Part shown: one piece after another, positions 1-5,190 of the stretch
How positions within the stretch are numbered: the first letter of the stretch is position 1
Layout: every line of letters starts with the position of its first letter
Assembly: GCA_001304035.1 (NCBI GenBank)
Contig: LJUD01000165.1
Span: 1 to 6,998 of the forward strand
Origin: a bacterium SM23_31
GTDB lineage: Bacteria > SM23-31
Length of the DNA stretch: 6,998 nt
Direction of reading: 5' to 3'
Notes under the pieces: model-generated
Told to the model about the DNA's origin: nothing
Database searches by the model: none
What the model saw: only the letters and a program-made list of their open reading frames with translations
Translations under genes and position numbers: made by a program

Positions 1-99
1 GGTTGCATGGTAATGAATAATAATCTTGGTAGTAAATCGTTAAAAGGCACAATTTACTCCTTTTTTGGGGTACTTAGTCAAACTATAAACAACGAATAA
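1..99 (+). CDS. Short open frame at left edge, possibly partial gene or flippase-like remnant
   Basis: Frame 1 is open from the first base to a TAA at 97-99, five bases before the dehydratase start at 105. Because it has no stop to its left, it may simply be the 3' end of an upstream gene in the same operon. Possible internal starts are ATG at 7 and at 13. Read from 13, the peptide contains LGSKSLKGTIYSFFGVL, which resembles the cytoplasmic N-terminus of Wzx/MATE-like polysaccharide flippases (LGxKxLKGxxWSFL-type starts). In that reading the gene is broken after about 28 codons, before any full transmembrane segment. No Shine-Dalgarno sequence precedes either ATG. The flippase resemblance is from memory of the family and the frame is short, so chance is a real alternative. 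Confidence 0.25.
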   Translation, partial: GCMVMNNNLGSKSLKGTIYSFFGVLSQTINNE

Positions 100-104
100 A
101 AATC

Positions 105-1061
105 ATGGATGTTAAAAAAGAGGTTTTAGAGGCTGAAAAGAGAATAAGGAAGCATATACGGGAAACACCCGTTGAATTTTCGCCTTATCTCGGTCAATTG
201 GGAAATTGTCAGGTCTGCCTCAAGCTTGAAAATTTGCAAATATCGGGTTCTTTTAAGCTGAGAGGAGCGATGAATAAAATACTTTCTCTGAGCAAAAATG
301 AACTTGAAAGAGGTATTGTCACCGCATCAACGGGGAATCACGGTGCCGCAGTTGCTTTTACATTAAAGAAATTCGGAGTGAAGGGAACGATTTTTCTGCC
401 CGAAAACACACCTCAAGTAAAAATCGAAGCATTACTTTTATATGGGGCAGATATAAAGCATTATGGAAACGACTGCCTTGATACTGAGCTTTTTGCTCGT
501 GAAACTGCAAAAAAAAATAACCGGGTGTACATCCCTGCCTATAACGACCCAAAGGCTGTAGGCGGTCAGGGAACAATCGGAATGGAATTAGCGAGGCAGA
601 TTAAGAAAATAGACACTGTTCTTGTGCCGGTCGGCGGAGGCTCATGTATATCCGGAATAGCAGGATATTTGAAATCGATAGATAAAAATATTGAAATAAT
701 CGGCTGCCAGCCTGAAAACTCTGCTGTTATGTATGAATCGATTAAAGCCGGCAGGATTATAGAAATGGAATCAAAACCTACAATTTCGGATGGAACAGCC
801 GGCGGAATCGAACAAGAATCCATAACTTTTGACATCTGTAAAAATTGTGTTGATGATTACATTCTTACCACTGAAGACGAAATCAAAAGAGGGATTAGAC
901 TTATTTTGGAAAAACATCATATGCTAATTGAAGGTTCGGCAGCCCTTCAGGTCGCTTCCTTTATCAAGGCAAAAGAAAGATTTAAAAATAAAAACGTTAT
1001 TTTAATAATAAGCGGTGCAAAAATTGGCATTGACACATTGAAAACAGTTTTATGTGAATGA
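105..1061 (+). CDS. PLP-dependent serine/threonine dehydratase or racemase-like enzyme
   Basis: This 318-residue protein is a fold-type II (tryptophan synthase beta superfamily) PLP enzyme of the threonine/serine dehydratase and serine racemase family. The Schiff-base lysine is K51 in SGSFKLRGA. The STGNHG motif at 75-80 supplies the asparagine loop beside the cofactor ring, and the glycine-rich phosphate loop is VGGGSCISG at 176-184. S303 in IISGAKIG is the expected contact to the pyridine nitrogen; most relatives read SGGN here. The SDGTAGG segment at 228-234 matches a subgroup often annotated as threonine/serine dehydratase, including EutB-like proteins. There is no C-terminal ACT-like regulatory domain, so it is not a full-length biosynthetic IlvA and looks catabolic or racemase-like. 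Typical reactions are L-threonine to 2-oxobutyrate, serine to pyruvate, or racemisation; which applies cannot be told. It heads the operon; the start ATG at 105 has no obvious RBS. Confidence 0.85.
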   Translation: MDVKKEVLEAEKRIRKHIRETPVEFSPYLGQLGNCQVCLKLENLQISGSFKLRGAMNKILSLSKNELERGIVTASTGNHGAAVAFTLKKFGVKGTIFLPENTPQVKIEALLLYGADIKHYGNDCLDTELFARETAKKNNRVYIPAYNDPKAVGGQGTIGMELARQIKKIDTVLVPVGGGSCISGIAGYLKSIDKNIEIIGCQPENSAVMYESIKAGRIIEMESKPTISDGTAGGIEQESITFDICKNCVDDYILTTEDEIKRGIRLILEKHHMLIEGSAALQVASFIKAKERFKNKNVILIISGAKIGIDTLKTVLCE

Positions 1062-1126
1062 GAATAAAGAGACAGTTATTTAACCTGTTGGTGTACGTAT
1101 TGTTATTCAAAGGCTGATTTTGATAT

Positions 1127-1984
1127 ATGAACGATGTTCACGTTAAGATACTGCATACGATGGCTGAATTCAACGAATTTGTTGAGCTTCAGAAGATAGT
1201 CTGGCGGCTGAAAGATTATGGAGATTGTATCCCCAATCACGTTATGCTTGCGGTGAGAGAAAGCGGCGGGATTGTTCTCGGAGCATATCATAAAGGGGAA
1301 ATGGTTGGATTTACACTTATATTATCAGCATACTCGAAGAAAGAAGGATATTACCATCATTCGCACATTATGGGGATTCATCCCGAATGGCAGAATAAAG
1401 GAATCGGGTATGTACTTAAAAAAGAGCATTATCAAAAGGCAATCTCTTTGGGCGTGAAAAAGGTTACATGGACCTATGATCCGCTTCTGGGCAGTAATGC
1501 TAACTTAAATATTTCCAAACTTGGGGGTATCGTTAGAAAATATAAAATCGATGTATACGGAGAATTTATGGGTGGCAGTGATCTTGTTTCCGGAATTCCA
1601 TCCGACCGGTTCTGGTTAGAGTGGTATATTGATACGAATAGAGTTACCGAACGGATGAAGAGCGGGTATAAATCTGCAAACCGCCAGCCGCAATTAAAGA
1701 TCGAGCCGGTTAATCTCTTAAATAAAACAAGCGGTAATTTACAGCAAATGCGTTCATTTGCAATGGATAAAAACGCTGCCCGGATATTTATAGAAATTCC
1801 GTCAAATTTTCAGGCTATTTACGATTCCCGTAAAGACCTTGCCGTAGACTGGCGTTTGAAATCCAGGGAAATGTTTACTGCATATTTTCAATCGGGATTT
1901 ATCGTAGCAGATTTTTTTAGAGTATCGTCAAGTGAAGGTTATAGAAACTTTTACATGTTGGAGAAGAATTTTAAACTTAATTAA
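1127..1984 (+). CDS. GNAT-family N-acyltransferase, COG3375-like (NSAR partner)
   Basis: This 285-residue protein has an N-terminal GNAT fold. The acyl-CoA pyrophosphate loop is seen in HPEWQNKGIG (85-94, Q/RxxGxG type), preceded by the beta-4 segment with HSHIMGI. Next comes TWTYDPLLGSNANLNISKLGG (about 114-134; D118, N124 and N128 stand out) and then DRFWLEW at 160-166. This order is typical of the COG3375 predicted acyltransferases, which are longer than simple GNATs because of a second C-terminal half of about 120 residues. Members of this group commonly sit beside NSAR/OSBS genes, and in the Geobacillus kaustophilus pathway a GNAT enzyme succinylates D-amino acids from succinyl-CoA. Here it lies five bases upstream of the NSAR/OSBS-like gene, which supports the same partnership. 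The substrate is inferred, not shown. It is 65 nt behind the dehydratase; the ATG has only a distant AAGG about 14 nt upstream. Confidence 0.8.
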   Translation: MNDVHVKILHTMAEFNEFVELQKIVWRLKDYGDCIPNHVMLAVRESGGIVLGAYHKGEMVGFTLILSAYSKKEGYYHHSHIMGIHPEWQNKGIGYVLKKEHYQKAISLGVKKVTWTYDPLLGSNANLNISKLGGIVRKYKIDVYGEFMGGSDLVSGIPSDRFWLEWYIDTNRVTERMKSGYKSANRQPQLKIEPVNLLNKTSGNLQQMRSFAMDKNAARIFIEIPSNFQAIYDSRKDLAVDWRLKSREMFTAYFQSGFIVADFFRVSSSEGYRNFYMLEKNFKLN

Positions 1985-1989
1985 GAAAG

Positions 1990-3096
1990 ATGAAAATTGA
2001 ACGGATAGAACTTCATGTTGTAAGTATCCCGCTTAAGCATTTTTTTGAGACAAGTTTCGGCAGGGTCGAGCGGGAGGTGCATATTATTGTCAAAATGTAC
2101 GGTGAAGGACTTGTAGGGTACGGGGAATCTGCCGTAATGACAGATCCTTCTTACAGTTATGAAACGATTGAAACAGTATGGCACATTCAAAAAGATTTTT
2201 TAATACCCGCTTTGCTTCATAAAGATATTGAAGATATTGAGTCATTTATGCGTATGGTTAGCACGGTTCGAGGGCATCATTTCGCAAAATGCGGTCTGGA
2301 AGGCGCATACTGGCATCTTTGTGCACTGCAAAAGGGAGAACCGCTGTATAAAATGTGGAACGGCACACGGAAAACAATTCAGTCCGGGGTAAGCGTCGGT
2401 ATTCAAAATTCAATAGATGACTTGTTGTCCCGTATTAAACAATTTCTCGATGAAGGCTATAAACGGATAAAGATAAAAATTAAACCCGGTTGGGATGTTG
2501 ATGTTGTCAGGGCTGTGCGAAAACAATTTGGAAATATCCCGTTGATGGTCGATGCAAACGCAGCTTACACGCCGGATGATATTTCTGTTTTTGAAGCATT
2601 GGATGAATATCACCTTATGATGATAGAGCAGCCGCTGCATTTTGCAGACCTTACCGACCATGCCGAACTCCAGAAGAAACTTAAAACTCCAATCTGTTTG
2701 GATGAGAGCATCAGCGGTCTTAGAACGGCAAAAGCGGCATTGGCGCTCGGAAGCTGCCGTGTCATAAATATTAAACCGGGAAGGGTAGGCGGATACTACC
2801 AGGCAAAAAAAATCCATGATCTCTGCCACGGGGCAAACATACCAGTCTGGTGCGGAGGAATGCTGGAATTTGGTATCGGGCGGGCATTCAATGTTTCGCT
2901 CTGTTCACTGCCGAATTTTCGCTTTCCGGGCGATGTTTCTTCAAGCAGCAGGTATTTCCACGAGGATATTATTTCGCCTCCTATTGAATTTTCTCATGGT
3001 GAGTTGACAATACCGGATGAGCCCGGTTTCGGATTCCAACCCGATGATAATCTTATTAAAAAATACTCACAAAGGTCATATATTGCCCCTGAATAA
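1990..3096 (+). CDS. menC: N-succinylamino acid racemase / o-succinylbenzoate synthase (enolase superfamily)
   Basis: This 368-residue protein belongs to the muconate-lactonising subgroup of the enolase superfamily. The catalytic set is complete: the KxK pair K161/K163 on barrel strand 2, Mg ligands D188 (VDAN), E213 (IEQP) and D238 (CLDES), and the opposing base K262 (NIKPGRVGGY). From memory, these sit one residue before the corresponding positions of the Amycolatopsis NSAR/OSBS. R265 after KPG corresponds to the second-shell arginine linked there to racemase activity. The C-terminal PVWCGGMLEFGIGRA and SLPNFRFPGD blocks are also characteristic of this group, so assignment is firm. The group includes menaquinone-pathway OSBS, racemases and bifunctional enzymes. 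No other men genes are present and a GNAT gene lies five bases upstream, so I favour N-succinylamino acid racemase. The symbol menC reflects homology only. The start has a weak purine-rich GAAAG directly before the ATG. Confidence 0.88.
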   Translation: MKIERIELHVVSIPLKHFFETSFGRVEREVHIIVKMYGEGLVGYGESAVMTDPSYSYETIETVWHIQKDFLIPALLHKDIEDIESFMRMVSTVRGHHFAKCGLEGAYWHLCALQKGEPLYKMWNGTRKTIQSGVSVGIQNSIDDLLSRIKQFLDEGYKRIKIKIKPGWDVDVVRAVRKQFGNIPLMVDANAAYTPDDISVFEALDEYHLMMIEQPLHFADLTDHAELQKKLKTPICLDESISGLRTAKAALALGSCRVINIKPGRVGGYYQAKKIHDLCHGANIPVWCGGMLEFGIGRAFNVSLCSLPNFRFPGDVSSSSRYFHEDIISPPIEFSHGELTIPDEPGFGFQPDDNLIKKYSQRSYIAPE

Positions 3097-3153
3097 ATAT
3101 CATTGCGCAAAGCCGTTACGAGTGGTTCATTCGGGGCAAAGCTTGCTCTTATA

Positions 3154-3399
3154 ATGAAAATAAAAGTAAGATTTTTTGCAATCTGCCGTGAACTGGCGGG
3201 AACCGATATCGCTGAGTTAGAATTGCCCAAAAATGCCGATAAGCAGTTACTCTGGAATGAGTTGTATAAATTATACCCGGATTTGAGCGCTGTTTCAGCA
3301 CATGTAGCCCTTGCCGTTAATGATGAATATTCAGCAGGAGATTTTACATTGCATGACGGCGATGAAATAAGCCTGATTCCCCCTGTGAGCGGTGGTTAA
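3154..3399 (+). CDS. moaD: MoaD, molybdopterin synthase small (sulfur carrier) subunit
   Basis: This 81-residue beta-grasp protein starts MKIKVRFFA and ends in PPVSGG. The C-terminal Gly-Gly is the site that is adenylated and turned into a thiocarboxylate, which donates sulfur to precursor Z (cPMP). E. coli MoaD is also 81 residues. MoaE follows immediately, which separates it from ThiS and other sulfur carriers. I chose the ATG at 3154. An upstream TTG at 3103 would add 17 residues that do not fit the family and would leave only six bases after the preceding stop. Neither start has a clear Shine-Dalgarno sequence. The 57-nt gap from the NSAR gene is the second longest inside the operon, so an internal promoter is possible but none is evident. 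Confidence 0.9.
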   Translation: MKIKVRFFAICRELAGTDIAELELPKNADKQLLWNELYKLYPDLSAVSAHVALAVNDEYSAGDFTLHDGDEISLIPPVSGG

Positions 3400-3400
3400 T

Positions 3401-3820
3401 ATGTTCATTGTTTCAGAAAAACAGATTGTTTCAAAAGAGCTTATTAAAGCTGTTGAGAATCCTGAAGCAGGGGCAATTGCGACGTTTACCGGTGTAGTAC
3501 GCAATAATGATGACGGAAAAACGGTACTCCGGATGGAATATGAAGCTCATAAAGAGATGGCAGAAAAGCTACTGGCGGAACTTGGAGAAGAAATTAAAAA
3601 CAAATTCCCCATAATTGCGATTGCGATGCAGCACCGGGTAGGAATGCTGGAAATCGGGGAATCAAGCGTTATGATGGCTGTTTCTGCGGCACATCGTGTC
3701 GATGCTTTTAACGCATGCAGGTATGCTATTGATAAGATAAAAACTACCCTGCCGGTCTGGAAAAAAGAATATTTTGAAAATGGCTCAAATTGGGTAAAAG
3801 GGACTCCTGTATACACTTAA
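3401..3820 (+). CDS. moaE: MoaE, molybdopterin synthase catalytic subunit
   Basis: This 139-residue protein matches MoaE throughout. It has GAIATFTGVVRNN at 24-36, HRVGMLEIGE at 78-87, AAHR at 96-99, and the DKIKTTLPVWKKE block near 111-123. K114 and K121 align with E. coli MoaE K119 and K126, the active-site lysines, and H98/R99 match the conserved His-Arg pair. With MoaD it converts cyclic pyranopterin monophosphate to molybdopterin in the cytoplasm. The frame also permits a GTG start at 3392 overlapping moaD by eight bases. I prefer the ATG at 3401 because it begins one base after the moaD stop, and the GGTGGT that encodes the final two glycines of MoaD lies at RBS distance. Family N-termini also start close to this point. 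Confidence 0.92.
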   Translation: MFIVSEKQIVSKELIKAVENPEAGAIATFTGVVRNNDDGKTVLRMEYEAHKEMAEKLLAELGEEIKNKFPIIAIAMQHRVGMLEIGESSVMMAVSAAHRVDAFNACRYAIDKIKTTLPVWKKEYFENGSNWVKGTPVYT

Positions 3821-3835
3821 TTTGATAAAAACGTT

Positions 3836-4426
3836 ATGATTGCAGCAATTATACTCGCTGCAGGCGAGTCTAAAAGAATGAACGATTCCCCCAAAGCAAA
3901 TCTCTTAATAAGGGGTAAAACATTTCTGACTGCGATAGTTGAAGTTATGCACAGTGCCGGAATTAACCGGATCTATGTTGTTCTGGGTAAAGATGCCGAG
4001 AGTATAAAAGGGAAAAATCCAAATCTCGGTGTTACCTATGTGATCAACAAAGAATATCAAAAAGGTCAGTTGAGTTCGATTCAAGCAGTACTTGAAGTAA
4101 TTCCCAAAACAATAGACAGTTTAATTATTCACCTTGTCGACCACCCGCTCATAAATGTGTCTACGGTGCAAGCCCTGATTAAAGCCCGCAGGGCTGAAAA
4201 AGCGCCGATTGTAATTCCGACATATTGTAAAAAACGGGGGCATCCCGTGCTGTTCGGCAGTGAGGTTTTTAAACAGCTTATGGAAGCACCGATGGACGTT
4301 GGAGCCCGGGCAGTAGTCCGGGATAATCGAGATGTATTATACGAAATTGAAACCGAAGATGCCGGAATCGTGGTTAATATTAATACACCGGAAGATTATG
4401 CCAGATGGTGTAATAAAAATACATAA
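3836..4426 (+). CDS. mocA: MocA-type molybdenum cofactor cytidylyltransferase
   Basis: This 196-residue protein is a MobA/MocA-like nucleotidyltransferase. The N-terminal nucleotide-binding loop is IILAAGESKRM at 5-15, followed by the conserved lysine K20. LAAG rather than LAGG favours the MocA (CTP) side of the family over MobA (GTP). HLVDHPL at 99-105 carries the Mg-binding D102. KKRGHPVLF at 132-140 and the C-terminal NINTPEDYARW at 181-191 complete the fold; N183 stands where many relatives have aspartate. The expected reaction is Mo-molybdopterin plus CTP giving the molybdopterin cytosine dinucleotide used by xanthine dehydrogenase-family and CO-dehydrogenase-type hydroxylases. No such enzyme is in the window. 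The gene follows moaE by 15 nt and is the last of the operon, with a terminator just downstream. The ATG at 3836 has no RBS. Action on another sugar or cofactor nucleotide cannot be excluded, but the moaD-moaE context argues for Moco. Confidence 0.8.
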   Translation: MIAAIILAAGESKRMNDSPKANLLIRGKTFLTAIVEVMHSAGINRIYVVLGKDAESIKGKNPNLGVTYVINKEYQKGQLSSIQAVLEVIPKTIDSLIIHLVDHPLINVSTVQALIKARRAEKAPIVIPTYCKKRGHPVLFGSEVFKQLMEAPMDVGARAVVRDNRDVLYEIETEDAGIVVNINTPEDYARWCNKNT

Positions 4427-4440
4427 GATATCGGGTGGTT

Positions 4441-4456
4441 TTTTAAACGTTTAAAA
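4441..4456. repeat. 16-bp perfect AT-rich palindrome
   Basis: TTTTAAACGTTTAAAA is a perfect palindrome 14 nt after the mocA stop. Its right half is shared with the left arm of the terminator hairpin at 4451-4480, so the two foldings compete in RNA. As DNA it could be a protein-binding site, but this is speculation. Confidence 0.5.
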
Positions 4457-4480
4457 GCCGACTGTTTTTGTCGGTTTTAA
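4451..4480 (+). terminator. Intrinsic terminator of the dehydratase-mocA operon
   Basis: The left arm TTAAAAGCCGAC (4451-4462) pairs with GTCGGTTTTAA (4470-4480) around a seven-base T-rich loop, with one bulged G. The GC core is CCGAC/GTCGG, the outer stem is A-T only, and the 3' arm reads GGTTTT, which gives the U-tract. It lies 24 nt after the mocA stop and separates that operon from the ferredoxin gene. Confidence 0.65.
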
Positions 4481-4509
4481 TAAAATATAAAATGCTTATT
4501 TATTGTTTA

Positions 4510-4539
4510 TTGGACGGCAATTTTGTATTTTTATTTGAT
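4510..4539 (+). promoter_or_regulatory. Possible promoter for the ferredoxin gene
   Basis: TTGGAC at 4510-4515 and TTTGAT at 4534-4539 are spaced by 18 bp and match sigma-70 -35 and -10 hexamers moderately. They lie between the operon terminator and the ferredoxin RBS, where a promoter is expected. The region is very AT-rich, so other -10-like hexamers (TATAAA at 4545-4550) exist and the exact site is uncertain. Confidence 0.25.
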
Positions 4540-4591
4540 TTTAATATAAATTTTGCAGATATTAGTGTTAATTGTTGAAGAGAGTTAAACT

Positions 4592-4598
4592 AAGGAGG
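4592..4598 (+). promoter_or_regulatory. Strong Shine-Dalgarno of the ferredoxin gene
   Basis: AAGGAGG lies nine bases before the ATG at 4608 and fixes that codon as the start. An in-frame TTG at 4572 would place this RBS inside the coding sequence. It is the only full-consensus Shine-Dalgarno in the window. Confidence 0.85.
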
Positions 4599-4607
4599 TA
4601 TAACCAG

Positions 4608-4814
4608 ATGGCTTATATGATAACCGATGAATGTATCGCTTGTGATGCTTGTTTACCAGAGTGTCCGAACGAAGCTATTTCTGAAGGCGACCCGATTTAT
4701 GTTGTTGATTGGGAGAAATGCACGGAATGTGAAGGGCACTTCGACGAGCCTCAGTGTGCAAGTGTGTGCCCGGTAGATGATTGCTGCGTACCCGATCCGG
4801 ATCATCCGAAATAA
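4608..4814 (+). CDS. 2[4Fe-4S] ferredoxin, YfhL/Allochromatium type
   Basis: This 68-residue acidic protein is a two-cluster bacterial ferredoxin. The first set is C9-x2-C12-x2-C15-x3-C19-P. The second is C38-x2-C41-x8-C50-x3-C54-P. The eight-residue gap between C41 and C50 is the insertion typical of Allochromatium vinosum-type ferredoxins, known for very low potentials. The opening segment and TECEGHFDEPQC resemble E. coli YfhL (MALLIT...CTECVGHYETPTC). It lacks the C-terminal helix of roughly 15-20 residues found in YfhL and ends shortly after an extra CC pair (C59, C60). It is a cytoplasmic electron carrier whose partner is unknown. The gene stands alone, with a terminator on each side and its own strong RBS, which suggests independent and high expression. 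Confidence 0.9.
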   Translation: MAYMITDECIACDACLPECPNEAISEGDPIYVVDWEKCTECEGHFDEPQCASVCPVDDCCVPDPDHPK

Positions 4815-4965
4815 TCTGAAGCTTTAAAAAATGGTTCTAATGTATCGGGTAAAATTTGCATAATCAGCTTACTGTAAGTAAGTTATAAAAGCATTCATGA
4901 TTAACTAAGAATGTGCTGCTTATTTTCCTTGTTATAATCATATTTCGAGCAGGGTGGTACATTTT

Positions 4966-5010
4966 TGTATATAATACTGAAAACTGATTAGCGTTTCTAT
5001 ATTATATACA
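4966..5010. repeat. 11-bp perfect inverted repeat with 23-nt loop
   Basis: TGTATATAATA at 4966-4976 is the exact reverse complement of TATTATATACA at 5000-5010. In RNA it would form an 11-bp, mostly A-U stem closing a loop that contains the first copy of the ATTAGCGTTT direct repeat. Confidence 0.7.
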
Positions 5011-5019
5011 TTAGCGTTT
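4987..5019. repeat. 10-bp direct repeat ATTAGCGTTT, two copies
   Basis: ATTAGCGTTT occurs at 4987-4996 and again at 5010-5019, 23 bp from start to start, about two helical turns. The copies flank the right arm of the inverted repeat. They could be a tandem operator or the product of a local duplication. Confidence 0.6.
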
Positions 5020-5034
5020 TATATTTTTAGTAAT

Positions 5035-5060
5035 AAGGGCTTATTACCAAGCCCTTTTTA
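5035..5060 (+). terminator. Strong intrinsic terminator upstream of the peptidase gene
   Basis: AAGGGCTT (5035-5042) pairs perfectly with AAGCCCTT (5049-5056) around a six-base loop and continues into TTTTTA and then CTTTTTT. It ends transcription coming from the ferredoxin side before the peptidase promoter region. An alternative weaker hairpin TAATAA-GGGC-TTATTA (5031-5046) overlaps its left arm. Confidence 0.8.
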
Positions 5061-5133
5061 CTTTTTTAGAGCCGAATGTTGAATAATTACTTGTTTTACT
5101 TGTACTGAAATTAAAATAACATAATAGTAAATT

Positions 5134-5139
5134 TATAAT
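5134..5139 (+). promoter_or_regulatory. Possible -10 element for the M28 peptidase gene
   Basis: TATAAT matches the sigma-70 -10 consensus exactly and lies after the terminator and 52 nt before the ATG at 5191. No good -35 hexamer stands 16-18 bp upstream. In AT-rich DNA one such match can arise by chance. Confidence 0.25.
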
Positions 5140-5180
5140 GCTGATATGTTTTCTAAAATTGATGTTAATTGCAAATGTAC

Positions 5181-5186
5181 GAGGTG
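5181..5186 (+). promoter_or_regulatory. RBS that decides the peptidase start
   Basis: GAGGTG lies four bases before the ATG at 5191. That ATG starts directly at a signal peptide, whereas the in-frame ATG at 5146 adds 15 residues rich in Cys and charge before it. The later ATG is therefore preferred. Confidence 0.65.
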
Positions 5187-5190
5187 CATC

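Larger units (their letters stand above)
4815..5190. other. 376-nt intergenic region with structured non-coding DNA
   Basis: No credible gene lies here on either strand; open frames are under about 20 codons. It contains a TATAAT at 4933-4938, an 11-bp inverted repeat (4966-5010), a 10-bp direct repeat (4987-5019), a strong terminator (5035-5060), a second TATAAT at 5134-5139, and the peptidase RBS. The first part may be the ferredoxin 3' UTR or a separate small RNA. Confidence 0.7.

Noticed and set aside
566..835. 89-codon minus-strand open frame inside the dehydratase gene.
   Set aside because: It is antisense to a clear PLP enzyme and has no motif, RBS or independent support. The same applies to the minus-strand frames at 358-576, 3547-3816 and 6184-6489.
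2410..2829. 139-codon open frame on the minus strand.
   Set aside because: It lies fully inside the NSAR/OSBS gene, whose catalytic residues are intact, and its product shows no recognisable motif.
3103..3153. N-terminal extension of MoaD from a TTG start.
   Set aside because: The 17 extra residues are unlike the family, no RBS is present, and the ATG at 3154 gives exactly the usual 81 residues.
4572..4607. Twelve-residue extension of the ferredoxin from a TTG start.
   Set aside because: The perfect AAGGAGG at 4592-4598 would lie inside the coding region, and family members begin at the MAYMIT-type start.
4951..4960. AGGGTGGTAC matches the first ten bases of the T-box riboswitch antiterminator consensus.
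   Set aside because: The CCGCG that should follow is absent, the terminator 75 nt downstream does not pair with this sequence, no specifier stem is seen upstream, and the next gene is a peptidase rather than an amino-acid or tRNA-charging gene.
5146..5190. Fifteen-residue extension of the peptidase from an earlier ATG.
   Set aside because: It would put a Cys-rich charged stretch ahead of a normal signal peptide; GAGGTG four bases before the ATG at 5191 favours the later start.
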